Assembly (NCBI GenBank): GCA_018398765.1
Contig: JAHBMJ010005789.1
Location: 1 to 64,000, forward strand
From: Chromera velia
Taxonomy: Eukaryota; Sar; Chromeraceae
DNA: 64,000 nucleotides
Direction of reading: 5' to 3'
Made by a program: the position numbers and the translations under genes. Shown piece by piece: positions 11,501 through 23,573 of this stretch (positions are counted from its first letter, which is position 1; every line of letters begins with the position of its first letter). The notes beneath the pieces are model-generated. The model did not search any database and was not told where the DNA came from. It saw only the letters and a list, made by a program, of their open reading frames with translations.

Positions 11501-14500
11501 ATTGGGAGCTTTCCCTGAATGGATCCTGTGCTATTCTGCAAATGTTTAGTACGATGGGGGAAGCTGGATTCCCTCCGTGTATGATTCACGCAAGGCTTTT
11601 TGAAGGATGACCGATGCGTTCGTTGATGCCGCGTCGTCGAACTTTTCGTGTGAGATCACTCAGACAACACAGTCGTGGCAAAATGCAATTCAATCCTTCT
11701 TGTGTTCTTCTGCCTCGTGCAGGAATCAGCAGCACCCCCGTGGCTGTCGACGACGCCGTGACGACTGATGAGAACACTCAGACCACAATCAGCGTGTTGA
11801 ACAACGACAGCGACGGAGACTCGGACACTCTCACAGTCACTTCGGTCGGTTTTGGCTCTTCTTGAGGTTGGATTGAAGTGTGTTGGCTCGACTGATGGTC
11901 TAATTCTGGAAAGGAGCAATTGCTCGGTCAATCAGTCTCCCGGCATGCTTTGTGTTTTCTTCACTGATCTATGCATGCATAGGCAAGAGTTCATCAACAT
12001 GCGTTCTGTTCCCAAAAGCCATTCTCTCTTTCCGTTTCTCAGAAACCAGCGTCTCGAGGACGATCTCGAGTGCTTTTCAAGATCGTTGCTCCTCGTTCTC
12101 CTTCTCCTTCCGCTTTGCTTGATGCAGGTAGACACGGCAACTCACAGCACGAAGGGAACAGTCACAATTGATGGCGGAAGCACGACTGTGACTTACAACC
12201 CGAACGGGCAGTTTGCCACTCTGAGAACAGGAGAGAGCCAGACGGACACGTTCACGTACACAATCTCGGACGGGGGCAACGGAAACGGCGGAACTGCCAC
12301 AGCCACTGTCACCGTGACCGTGACAGGCAAGTGCATGTTGGGGGAGGGGATGCTCTTTGATTGGAGGAATGTGTGGCACATTGTCTGTCATCACCGTCCC
12401 CGTTCATGAGAGGGAAGAATCGATCAACATCCCACGGAATATTGTAGAAGCAAAGTCAGTTTGAAGATGACGCACGCACTCGACTAACCCCATCGTGTGA
12501 ATTAATCGAATCTGTAAATGTGCAGGTATAAGCACGGCTGATGCTGTTGACGACAGCGCCTCGACTGACGAGAACAGCCAAATTGTGTCGATGACAGTTT
12601 TGAGTAACGACGTGGATGTGGAAGGAGACACCCTCACTGTTGCCTCGGTCAGTCGACTTGATTCTCTTCTTGCACCAACCCGACAGAAAGGTCTAGCGAA
12701 GCCAGAGCAGCGCTCAACTCTCACCGTAGAGCTTACTGGCCCACAGACGAGATGCCATCCATTTTTCGAGCATTTGTATTGACTGTTTGTCATCTCCGTT
12801 TCTTCTCAATCGATGTTTTGGTCTCGTGTTGGTGCAGGTTGACACTTCCACCCATAGCACCCAGGGAACTGTGACGATCAACGCGGGCAGCACGACCCTC
12901 TTGTACGACCCGAACGGGCAATTCCACACCCTCCACACAAGCGACACGGGAACAGATACTTTCGCCTACACAGTCACTGACGGGAATGGGGGGACCGACA
13001 CTGCCGTTGTGACTGTGACCGTGACAGGTGGGGTCGGCCCCTGGAAAACGCACATGCCTGCATGCATACTTCAAGTGGAGCTTTCATGTAAAAAGTTGGT
13101 TCATTCGGTCACCTTTGCAGATGTCAAAATGCCGATGATGTTTCGGCTGTCTTTTCTTAGGATGACAGGAAACGAAGACTCGCGAGAGGGACAGTTAAGT
13201 ACAGAAAAAAAGGACATTGTGCAAGGAAGAGAGGGAAAGATCCGTGAGAGTCCAAGTCACAATGAAAAACCATAAATCAGGCGAAGTCCTTATCTGACTC
13301 TGAATCAGTTTTGCTTGCAGGTATCAGTAGCACTCCTGTTGCAGTTGCCGATACCACAACGACCGACGAAGCCACACAGTTGGTCTCGATTGCAGTGATC
13401 AGCAACGACAGCGACGGGGACTCGGACACTCTCACAGTCGATTCCGTCAGTCACCAGATGATCTGCATGAGAGGAAGGGGGTCTGTTTGTCTTTTCGCCT
13501 CCACGTCTCGGTGTACCCTATTCAGTTTTCCTTTAATAGAAGATCACGTAAATTTGCGGGGATAGGTCTTTGCACCTGTATACGTGCACTTGCTGCAGAT
13601 CGACACTACGGGCACCCAGGGCACCGTCACAATCGACGGAGGTGCCACTACCATCACCTACAACCCAAATGGTGTCTTTGACAGCCTCCACACAAGTGAC
13701 ACCCAGACTGACACCTTCACATACACGGTGACTGATGGAGGAGGAGGCAACGGTGGCACGGCCACTGCGACGGTGACCATCACGATCAATGGTGGGTGCC
13801 TCACTTGACACAGAATATGAATTAATTCACGCTAGCAATCAGGGGGATTCTTGTGGCGTTCCATTGTCAGCACTAGACATACAGGCGCTTTTTCAAACTC
13901 AACCTGCCTGACGGGATCTGCTGCTTTTGTGAAGTCAATTTTTGAGCGGTTGACTAGGTAATGTGAGAAAGCCACTTCTCCCCCAAGTCGGTGTTTTGTT
14001 GCAGGCATCAGCAGCACTCCCGTGGGGGTCGCCGACACCGCCACAACTGACGAGGCGACTGCGGCAACAGCCATCGCCGTACTCAGCAACGACAGCGACG
14101 GCGATGGAGACACTCTCAGTGTGACTGCGGTCAGTTCAGACAAGAAATGCATTCATCAACATTCGGTGATTTCGAAAGGACGCAACGAGTCTACTTGAGA
14201 GGCGAAGGCGGATATCCCTCTCTGTCTCTGTGGGGGGGCAGGAGTGAGGGCACAGAGAACAAATGAGAATTGCTCACCTCATGCGCTCAACTGACTTAAC
14301 CTTACCCTCTTCGTGTAGTGTCCCAATGCTCTGAAGCTTTTTTCTTTCGATACTCTTCGCCAGGTCGATACTACAGGCACACAGGGAACAGTCACAATAG
14401 ATGCCGGAAGTACCACAGTCACCTACAACCCCAACGGAGCCTTCGACAGTCTTCACACCAGCGACACAGGAACCGACACCTTCTCGTACACGGTGTCTGA

Positions 14501-17500
14501 CGGGGGAGGAGGAAATGGGGGCACAGCGACTGCGACGGTGACTGTCACGATCAATGGTAGGTCTGCTCATGAGACGGTTAACGTGTGGAAGTGGCTTGAC
14601 TGTTTTTACTCCTACACTTGAAAAGAATAAACGATTCGTTGTGCGCAGATGCGGCAAACTCTTCCAGCGAGGTATACAGTCGCGCTTTTGTCTGTACCCG
14701 TCATTCTGTCTCTCCTAACACGGGATCAACACGTAGCAACAACAGATGCTTTGCCTCGCTCCATCTTTCTTCGCCTCATTGTGCTGTGGCCTGCTGATAC
14801 GTACAGGTATCAGTAGCACACCAGTGGCTGTGGATGACGCGCAAACAACCGACGAGGCAACCAGTCTTGCCTCGATGACGGTGCTCAGCAATGACAGTGA
14901 TGGTGACTCGGACGCTCTGACAATTGCCTCGGTGAGTCATGTGGGATATGGAGAAACAACAAGCAAAGTGAAACGGTATACTTTCCCCACCGAAAGTACG
15001 AAGAAATTCTTGCCACTCTTCGAGAGGCCTTCTATCAGCCGGTGAGAAATGAGCTTTGCCTATTCATGGTGAGTGTGTGTGAGTCAGAATGCGCGACCAC
15101 GCACGCATCTTTGCTTCCCGCCCTGACGGTCACTTTCCTGTTGTGAGAACAATGCAGATCGACACCACGGGCACCCAGGGCACCGTGACCATTGACGGCA
15201 GCACCACCACCATCACGTATAACCCAAATGGTGTCTTTGACAGCCTCCACACAAGTGACACCCAGACTGACACCTTCACATACACGGTGACTGATGGAGG
15301 AGGGGGCAATGGGGGGACTGCGACTGCGACGGTGACAATCACAATCAATGGTAGGTGGCGTTGGTGAAAGAAGCTGAAACACATCCGGTGATTCATTGTG
15401 TTTATGTGTCCTTTTGAAACTCTTCATTTGTGTGCACGGTAAGAGAAATGCAGATCGTCATGCAGCGTCAGCGCCACCCACAAGAATGAACACTTGCGCA
15501 AGGCTCCGCTGTATCTTTCTCATTCCGAAGGCTTCTGTTTGCGACTCCTGCAACCCCTCAGATATGTCTTGCGTGCGGGGTTCTGGACTGAATGCTTGCA
15601 GGTATCAGCAGCACTCCCGTGGGCGTCGCCGACACCGCCACAACTGACGAGGCGACTGCGGCAGCAGCCATCGCGGTGCTCAGCAACGACAGCGACGGCG
15701 ATGGAGACACTCTCAGTGTGACTGCGGTCAGTGAACATTGGGTCGCAATGAGCGTGGTGGATGAGAGAAAGCCTCCATGTCTGCTTGAGGGAAAGGGATC
15801 AGCGCACTGAGATGCAGACAACTTTCCTTGTGTAATCATTGAGCTGAAATGTATTTCTCCATACTGTTTTACAATGCTGTGAAGCTTTTTTCTTACGATA
15901 CTCTTCCGCAGGTCGACACTTCCAGTACACAGGGAACAGTCACAATAGATGCCGGAAGTACCACAGTCACCTACAACCCCAACGGAGCCTTCGACAGTCT
16001 TCACACCAGCGACACAGGAACCGACACCTTCTCGTACACGGTGTCTGACGGGGGAGGAGGAAACGGGGGCACAGCGACTGCGACGGTGACTGTCACGATC
16101 AATGGTGAGTGGGCTGAGGTTCCTTGAGGATCGATGCATGCTGTCGTACAAAAAGTGTTTTGGTCTCAGTTTGTTCTGTCCTGGTGCCCTCCCAGATGAT
16201 GTAAAAAGACGGCACATTCCTTTGTGTACTTCCCTCTTGATACAGGAATCAGCAGTACGCCAGTTCCTGTAGACGACGCGCAAACGACCGACGAAGCGAC
16301 CAGTCTGGCTTCGATGACGGTGCTGAGTAACGACAGCGACGGCGACTCGGATGCTCTGACGATTGCCTCAGTGAGTCAGTTGGACTTCAGCAGTGCATGC
16401 AAGGCTTTTCACAACATGGCAACGAATGGTAAGCAAGAGGATGAGAAGAATTCTCGCCTGTGTACATAAAATGCACGAAATCTTGCGCAATATACTGGAG
16501 ATGGATAGTGTACTGAGAATATGAGCTGGGCAGATCTATATTTGGTGGACAGAAATCAACGGATGGCCCGTGGCAGTGGAAGCAGAAACGAGCGAGTGTT
16601 TACTTGATTGTCTGCATGGCAACATATGTGTATTCACGAGGATTCTCTGTAAATATCTGCATGCGCTATGTTTCTTTGTACAGAGGAAGACATGTGTCAA
16701 AGTGTGTCATCTGTCGTCGCTTTGCAAACGGCTGTTCGCGAAGACTTCTGATTGAGAATAGTGTCTCTGTATCGCGTGCAGATCGACACCACGGGCACCC
16801 AGGGCACCGTGACGATCGACGGCAGCACCACCACCATCACATACAACCCAAATGGTGTCTTTGACAGCCTCCACACAAGTGACACCCAGACTGACACCTT
16901 CACGTACACAGTGACTGACGGGGGGGGCGGTAACGGGGGGACGGCGACTGCGACGGTAACGATCACAATAAACGGTACGTTGGCGATCGGACTCAAAAGG
17001 AGTAGCCCTCCGAAGCCTAAAGGGCAGCAGGCACCTCTTCTATGACTCACTATGAAAATTTTTATTCACGCTCACGAGCCCCGGAAAGGCAGGATAGCTA
17101 ATTTGCTCCAGCTTTTCTTGAAGCTTTCTTCTCCTGAATCTGTAGCCCTTGTTGACGTCTTGAGGCATTGACCTGATCTGGATCACTCCTTCGCGCAGGT
17201 ATCAGCAGCACTCCCGTGGGCGTCGCCGACACCGCCACAACTGACGAGGCGACTGCGGCAGCAGCCATCGCGGTGCTCAGTAACGATAGCGACGGCGATG
17301 GAGACAGTCTCAGTCTGACTGCGGTCAGTCAATATGGGTGGGTTGTGGTGAGAGTGTCTGGCAGGGGGGCAAGAAAGAAAACGTAGTCTTGAATGAGCAG
17401 TCCTTTTCACTGTCCGCTTTGAAGCGCTCCTTGTTTTTGATGCCTTTTCTGTTGCGATTGCGATCGCAGGTCGACACTTCCAGTACACAGGGAACAGTCA

Positions 17501-20500
17501 CAATAGATGCCGGAAGTACCACAGTCACATACAACCCCAACGGAGCCTTCGACAGTCTTCACACCAGCGACACAGGAACTGACACCTTCTCGTACACGGT
17601 GTCTGACGGGGGAGGAGGAAACGGGGGCACAGCGACTGCGACGGTGACTGTCACGATCAATGGTAGGTCTCTGCGAGGCCGTGTACAGGAAACGCTCAGC
17701 TGGACCTTGCAGGAACTGCATGTGTGTCTTTTTTCGATTTTGTTGTCGCTCCGCGGTCAAGTGTCCATTTGCTTCTCATTCCAAACTCTTCCGCTCGTCA
17801 CTTTGCAGCACATTGTCTATCCGACCCTGTCATTCTTGGTGCAGGAATCAGTAGCATTCCCGTGGCTGTCGATGACGCGCAAACCACCGACGAGGCGACC
17901 AGTCTTGCCTCGATGACGGTGCTTGGCAATGACAGCGACGGAGACTCGGACGCTCTGACGATTGCCTCGGTGAGCTGAAAGTCGCTTCGGTCAGGTTGGC
18001 GGTGAGGCGGATGCTCGCTTTGTGTGACCTTTCTGACGTTCATGCTGGAAAGTTTTCTGGGGATCGTCTTTACATCTTGGGGCCGTCTGTGTGTCCCCAT
18101 ATGTGAGCAGGAATGCATACACGGAGGATTCATTTGGTGCCATGGCATGAACTGAGACACTGTTTGCCTTGATACACATGCAGATCGACACCACGGGCAC
18201 CCAGGGCACCGTGACGATCGACGGCAGCACTACCACCATCACCTACAACCCCAATGGTGTCTTTGACAGCCTGCACACAAGTGACACCCAGACTGACACC
18301 TTCACCTACACAGTGACTGAGGGGGGGGGCGGCAATGGGGGGACGGCGACTGCGACGGTGACGATCACAATTAATGGTAGGTGTTGCGCGGTCGGAGGGC
18401 GTGTGCATGAGTCCAAAGCCTTTCATTTCATGTATATTCATGCAGCCACAATTGTCGCAATGATCTTTCACACCTTCCTTTCGGAGGCTTGTGTGGTCCT
18501 TGCAACGCCTCGTTGTCTCTCTGTGTTGGTTTTTTTACCCGTTCTGCCTGCCTGCCTGCCTGCCTGCTTGCCTGCCTGAATGCTTGCAGGCATCAGTAGC
18601 ACTCCGGTGGGCGTGGCTGACAGCGCCACAACGGATGAAGTAACATCGCTGCCAGCCATTGCTGTGCTCGCTAACGACAGCGACGGCGACGGGGACGCTC
18701 TTACTGTGTCTGCGGTCAGTAAGAGAAGAGACAGAGTCTTGGTCAATGAGTATGGTACAAACACAAAGACAGACGTAGCGTTTCCTCGAGTACTCTGTTT
18801 CCCCTTTTTCTTTCACGTTGTCCTTTTCTGTACTTCTTGCAGGTTGACACATCTACCACACAAGGGACTGTCACAATCGATGCTGGAAGCACGACTGTTA
18901 CGTACAACCCCAACGGAGCTTTTGATAACCTCCATACGGGAGACACGGGAACCGACACCTTCACTTACACGCTGACTGATGGAGGGGAGGGCAACGGGGG
19001 AACTGCAACTGCGACGGTGACCATCACAGTCAATGGTGAGTCGGGTGGGCGTCTTTTCACTTTGGATATGAATTTTGATACTCACACTCACTCTTCGCAG
19101 TCTCGCTTTAGAAGCCGTCTCTTTGGCCTGGCTGCTTTCTAATTTTGCTCTTTGTGCCCCTGCCCGCTGACGCGCCTCTGTCTGCCTGTCTGTCCCCTCT
19201 CCCCTGCACATCCAAGCACGCAGGTGTCTGTGTGTGTGTCTGTCCTTTGTTTCCCTGGGGCTCTTCCCTGTCGCTGCCTGCAGGAATCAGCAGCACGCCC
19301 GTTGCTGTTGATGACTCGGGAACGACGGATGAGACCAGCCCTCTTGCCTCTCTGACGGTTCTCAGCAACGACAATGACGGTGACTCGGATGCTCTGACCA
19401 TTGCTTCCGTAAGTCATCATGCATTGCCGTCTCAATGAGAAAGCTGATGTCGTCCAACTCTTTTCCTCGACTGTTGGCAGAAGAGAAGGGAAGAGAAGAG
19501 AAGAGAAGAGAAGAAGAGAAGAGGAAAAAGAGAACAGAAAAGAGGAATGCAACTTCCAATGAGAAAAATACAATCCCAAGTCTCTCTGTCTTTCATTGAG
19601 GTCAGGCAGAGGCAGAGTCCAATCCCTCCTGCTGGAAGCGATGGATGCCTGCAGATCGACACGACGGGCACGAAGGGTGCTGTGGTGATAGATGTCGGTA
19701 GCACGACGGTCACGTACAGCCCCAACGGAGCCTTCGACAGCATGCACACGGGTGACACCCAGACCGACACTTTCTCGTACACTCTGACTGATGGAGGAGG
19801 AGGAAATGGAGGCACAGCGACGGCGACGGTGACGATTACCATCAACGGTAAGTCGATCACTGCAAGTCCGTGTACAAGTAAGGCTTTGTCTGCATGTGCA
19901 GTGGCAAATTGGTGCTCATGGCCCATCCCCGGAACGAGTTTTGTTGGTAATGCGATGATTGCGAAGTGTGATAGAATGATCTCATTTGGACCGGAATTTG
20001 ATTTCGTAGATCTCTGTCTCCTCCGGTAAGGGCGTATGTGAAATGCGGAAAAGACGTTATCTTCATGAACGTTGGCTTTAATAGTAATTGTGACCATATG
20101 TTCGTTTTGCGGAGGTGAGTGCAGGGGTAAGCAGTGCGCCTGTGGCTGGAGAGGATTCTGTGACGACTGACGAGGACACCAGTGTGACCTTCAACGTTCT
20201 TGGCAACGACAGCGACGGGGACGGCGATGCTCTCAGTGTGATCGGGGTCCGTGCAGTGCTCTCTTTATCTTGATTGTCTTTTCTTCTGTCAGATGTCTCT
20301 TTGGGATCTGGCTGCATCCGTCCCTTCTCCAATGTTCCTCTTCGTGGCTTTTTCTTCGATCAACCTTCCGCTGGGATGTAAATATCGGTTCGTTGAAGAA
20401 ATTGGAGGTCCTTGGACACTCAGGGAAGAGGACTCTGGTGTGTGCTCCTTCCTTCTCAGTGGACGTGCCTCCTCATGCTTCCCCTCCTTCCCTCCCCTCC

Positions 20501-22973
20501 TCTTTGCAGACGGATCTTGGCGACACAATCGGGGCAGTGACGGACAATGGGGGCGGGAGCTTCACGTACAATCCGAATGGGAAATTTTTTGGTCTTCTGA
20601 CAGGACAGACCGCTACGGACAGCTTCAGATACACTCTCTCGGACGGAGGGGGAGGGAATGGAGGGACGGGAATTGGCACAGTGACAATCACAGTGAACGG
20701 TCCGTCAGCAGTACTTCTTCCATCTGTCGCTCTTTTAAACTCTACTCTTTGTTGCTGTATGTTTTTCTAATTGTTCTCCCTGCAGGAGCCCGTCTTCCAA
20801 TGGCATCGAATAGAGAACAGTCGTCATAGGGACACACGAGAAAAGAAGAGGAGACTGGCGGATTCTTCCAGTTTGTCATCCCGATTTCCGCATCGCAGTC
20901 TATCATATTTCAGTCAGGTCACTTGACGCTTGATCCTCGCATTCACTCTGTCTTTCCTTTTGTTGGTTGCTGAGTGCAGGCGTCACGGTTCCGGATGAGA
21001 CCACGCTGCAGGTAGTGCAGGGCATCCCTGTTCGTCGCGTCGACTTCTACAAGGAAGACCAGGCAAGGGACGAAGTGACCATCACAGAAGACCTCAAACG
21101 AAGGGGACAAGAGCTCACTGACGTGAGTGCCCGTCGTGAATTTGTGAAGTCCTTTGCTCTCCTGGTTCTGCAGGAGGAGCCCCAAGGATCAATTGTTCAG
21201 GCAAGCGAGTTGCCCTTCCCCACAGACGTCAGCGATAAAGTTCAGCAAGTAGCCATCTTCCCTTCTGGCACAGTGGTCAATTCTGGGGAGGCAGGGCTTG
21301 ACCTCGAAACGGTGGATTCTTCAGGCAAGCGGGTCTCCGGTATTTTTGCCCCTTTGAATCCTGGGGAGTGGGTGACACTGCAGCATAAGGGGGAGAGCAT
21401 TACAGTCACGTTTGCGGGAGATGGTGCCTCATTCGTCTCACAGGTGGAGAGGGGGGATAAGTTAGAGGGGGTGGAGGGCGACACGACGACTCTGAATGCT
21501 GCGGACACAAATTTGGGATTTTCTTTTACTTCCGTTTACGGGCGTGTGGCGATATTTGTTAGCGATGCTGTAGAAATTCCAACTGATGACGGTCTGCTGC
21601 GGCTGGAGCTGTGGAGTTTTATCCTCGTCATCCTTGCCGGAGTTGCAGCCGGCGCTGGTTTGTTGGTTTTGCTTCTTTTTCTCCGCTCTCGCTGTTGTCC
21701 CTTGTGTTGTAGCAGAGGCAAACCGCTTGTTGATGGAGATGCTGTGAAGCAAATTGGAAAAGGAACAAAAGGAGGAGGACAGATAGACGACATTCGAGGA
21801 GAAGTACATTTAGAAGAGGGCAGAGGGGTGGGAGGGAAGATAGTCGCGAGTACGATTCATGCCGGGTCCCGAACGCCTCGTGGCTGGTCGTTGAAAGCAA
21901 AAGTGAAATCATCCAAGGAGACAGGGGAGGCATCAGGTGCCGAGGAGCCTGGGTCAATCACAGACTCTGTAGTTCGTGAGATTGTCGTTGATGAAGAAGA
22001 GGGACCCTTCTGTCCCCCCAGCCCTCGTCTTCCCCCCCAAACAACCCTGAGAGGTTTGCTGCTTCTCTCACAAGAAGCGCAGCTCTCATCTGCCACGATG
22101 GGGGGCCAGGAGGATCCTGACAAGGGAGTTCCTCCCGGTCTCCCCGAATCGACTGATCCCTTCCCCCCCTTTTGGATGGAGAGACCAAAACCCACACGTC
22201 CCTCTGCACCTCATCAAGAGGTTGATGCAGAGTGGCATGGTTCTCTCATGTCAGACCACATCAGTGGAATGACTCTGGGAGATACGCACAGAGAAGAGGA
22301 AGAGGAGGATGCCGTGTCGGATGATGGGGTGGGTCCTTCGGCTCTGCGCCAGAGCCCCTTCTTCCCTCGTTTTTCCCTGTCCTCTTCTGCAGAAAGGGGA
22401 TGGAACGCGTCCGAGCCGGGCACTGCACTGTTGATTGGTGCGCTGGCTGGGTCCCCACCCGGCGAAGGGACAGACCAGAGACGTGTCCTAAAGCCACAAC
22501 TAAGGCCACGGCCAAACCGTCAATCTATCCCTCGAAGCGATTCGGTGGGTATTTCTCCTCCCACCCCCACCCTGTCTGAGCACGGCAACTCTGTCGATGT
22601 TGGGGACTTTGGGGAAGAGGGGGGGGGAAACGACTACGTAATTTCTCAGTTCTTCAGAAAGAGTTTGTTTCCAGAGGGAGGGAAACAGTCGGGAGACCCT
22701 GTGGGAGGCGACGACCGTTGGGAGAGGTCCGAGCCTGGTACGGAGTATTTGATGGAGGAATTAAGAAGTTCCATAGCTCAAGAGGAACAAAAAGGTGTGA
22801 AAGTAAAAGAAAGGGAGACACAGATAAGGGGCGAGCAGCACATCGAACAAATTGACTCAGAGCTTCCAGCGTTGCCCACTACAACGGTTGAGGCTCCTCT
22901 CGGTGCTGAAAGCAAAATTTTTCTTCAAAAAGGCCAGCTACAGCTTGCTGTGGGACGAAAGATTGGGCGGTAA
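2502..22973 (+). CDS. Giant type I membrane protein with 23 cadherin-like/VCBS repeats, 45 exons
   Basis: Spliced model of 9567 nt, about 3188 residues. Exon 1 encodes a signal peptide (hydrophobic core [14 protein letters not shown]). Exon 2 is a charged, unrecognised segment. Residues 113 to about 2524 are 23 repeats of the form TATTDEAT...[13 protein letters not shown]...[12 protein letters not shown]...TDTFTYT...[14 protein letters not shown], the bacterial cadherin-like/VCBS (Big_9-type) fold. The acidic NDSDGDGD loop is a probable Ca-binding site. A 210-residue unique stalk, a transmembrane helix at about 2736-2759 ([20 protein letters not shown], then Arg/Cys) and a 430-residue tail complete it. 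It is likely a surface adhesin or cell-wall linker. Every intron junction from exon 1 to exon 45 agrees in phase. The repeat class is best known from bacterial adhesins, so ancient horizontal acquisition followed by exon amplification is an inference. The exon 1-2 assignments are the least certain. Confidence 0.85.
2671..2690. repeat. TGCATGCA palindrome run in adhesin intron 1
   Basis: Five overlapping copies of TGCA, matching the run at 2031-2050. It lies in the first intron of the adhesin gene, where an intronic enhancer role is conceivable, or it is simple repeat expansion. Confidence 0.6.
3070..3093. repeat. GGAA tandem repeat in adhesin intron 2
   Basis: Short run of the GGAA tetranucleotide in the intron between the putative exon 2 (ends 3003) and the first A module (starts 3513). 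A CTTCC-rich pyrimidine tract at 3260-3435 on the same strand is its complement type. No coding signal. Confidence 0.7.
3818..5706 (+). other. Adhesin exons 4-6: fused B-A, B-A and B-A-B modules
   Basis: Exons are 3818-4126, 4527-4835 and 5208-5706. The first two are exactly 309 nt and join a B half-repeat to the following A half-repeat with no intron. The third carries B3, A4 and B4 without interruption. The first 309 nt of all three are nearly identical (about 95 percent by eye), mostly differing at silent positions, while the introns between them share no visible similarity. All start with GTCGAC after a CAG acceptor. They encode repeats 1 to 4 of the adhesin. Confidence 0.85.
5878..13027 (+). 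other. Adhesin exons 7-24: alternating A and B modules, repeats 5-13
   Basis: Exons (A then B): 5878-6002, 6317-6509; 6668-6789, 6973-7156; 7528-7649, 7938-8130; 8378-8493, 8909-9101; 9264-9382, 9610-9799; 10038-10162, 10408-10606; 10868-10986, 11200-11389; 11723-11844, 12128-12326; 12526-12647, 12838-13027. Every A exon starts phase 1 and ends phase 0; every B exon starts phase 0 and ends phase 1. These nine repeats are the more divergent ones: the A7/A12 type has VDD and SDGDSD, while A6, A9, A11 and A13 carry STADAVDD or STANAVDD with a DVEGD loop. B6, B9 and B11 share a [10 protein letters not shown] ending. Exon 22 ends in a GC donor. Confidence 0.85.
12327..12525 (+). other. GC-AG intron in the adhesin gene
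   Basis: The B12 exon ends GTGACAG and the intron begins GCAAGT, where the paralogous B7 exon has GTAAGT at the same place. The acceptor is TGCAG. Using the GC donor keeps the phase-1 join found at every other B-to-A junction. A second GC-AG intron is in the cullin gene. Confidence 0.75.
13321..20699 (+). other. Adhesin exons 25-44: repeats 14-23, including a two-repeat higher-order array
   Basis: Exons: 13321-13445, 13599-13791; 14005-14129, 14364-14556; 14807-14931, 15158-15350; 15602-15726, 15912-16104; 16246-16370, 16782-16974; 17199-17323, 17470-17662; 17845-17969, 18184-18376; 18590-18714, 18843-19035; 19284-19408, 19655-19847; 20125-20246, 20510-20699. From repeat 15 to 22 the units alternate. 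Odd units carry STPVGVAD, then VDTS or VDTT and [16 protein letters not shown]. Even units carry [15 protein letters not shown], then IDTTGT and [17 protein letters not shown] (repeat 22 has a variant B exon). Exon lengths are almost invariably 125 and 193 nt. Repeat 23 is degenerate ([26 protein letters not shown]), as terminal repeats often are. Confidence 0.87.
19478..19523. repeat. AAGAG pentanucleotide tract in an adhesin intron
   Basis: Purine-rich (GAAGA)n tract in the intron between A22 and B22. A complementary TCTTC tract follows exon 6 at about 5711-5740, then TCATC repeats to 5772. These are simple repeats within introns. Confidence 0.7.
20980..22973 (+). other. Adhesin exon 45: stalk, transmembrane helix and cytoplasmic tail
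   Basis: A single 1994-nt exon, in contrast to the fragmented repeat region. It starts phase 1 after TGAGTGCAG and ends at TAA 22971-22973. The luminal part has about 210 residues without repeat motifs. The membrane helix (W2736 to about L2759) is followed by [13 protein letters not shown], a Cys/Arg cluster suited to palmitoylation and stop transfer. The tail is rich in Gly, Glu, Ser and Pro and looks disordered. It repeats a motif twice: FFPRFSL...[11 protein letters not shown] (near 22360-22436) and FFRKSLF...[11 protein letters not shown] (near 22650-22755). Its function is unknown; a binding motif for a cytoplasmic partner is an inference. Confidence 0.8.
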
Positions 22974-23573
22974 TCTTGATTAGCAATCTATTTTGGGTGT
23001 CGCTTGCGTCCATAACAAAGAAATTTAGCTTCCTACTTAAATAGTCCTAAATCACTACCTTTTGATCGAATAAAAATACTAAAATGCTCATTTATGTTTC
23101 TCAATTCTTAATAGAAAAGAAACGTAGTTTAAAAACATGCATTGAAAACTAAGCTTAAACGTATGTTAATGATTTTGTATCAAAGTTTTGAAGTGAAAAT
23201 ATTGTATGCGTAGATATTCCTTTTTTTTTGTCATTATAACAATATTATACAGAGATGTCCACATAATTTTAGCGACAATTTAAAGCCAATTTTATGGCAT
23301 TAGTTATGCCATAAATTAGGTCTACATATAGTAACAAAATCTTTTGATGATCAAAAATTGAAAATCTTATCCCGGCGGCGGCGACGCTAAAGGCGTTTAA
23401 ACTTTGAAGGGTCCCACACTAACACAATTGAAATTTAAGCTAGAATTTAAGCTTTGATTTAAGCTTTGAACACTGACAGTCTAGCTGCGGCCAGTGACTT
23501 AGAGACTCTAGAGTCTAACCTTTGTGAACCTCGATCCTGGCCGTTTCTAACTTGCTACTGAAGCTTCCACCAG

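Noticed and set aside
5297-19747. Antisense frames of 60-240 codons over the adhesin exons (Val/Ser/Ala-rich)
   Set aside because: They recur wherever a repeat exon occurs and mirror its codon pattern; the splice sites and protein family fit only the plus strand.
3513-20699. CRISPR-like regular spacing of repeated units
   Set aside because: The repeated units are protein-coding exons of 120-310 nt bounded by GT/AG sites with introns of variable length. A eukaryotic exon array explains them fully.
20785-20829. Possible extra exon after CTGCAG at 20779-20784 in the adhesin gene
   Set aside because: In the required phase it encodes only about 14 residues and then TAG, which would remove the conserved membrane helix and tail exon. 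It could at most be a rare truncated isoform.
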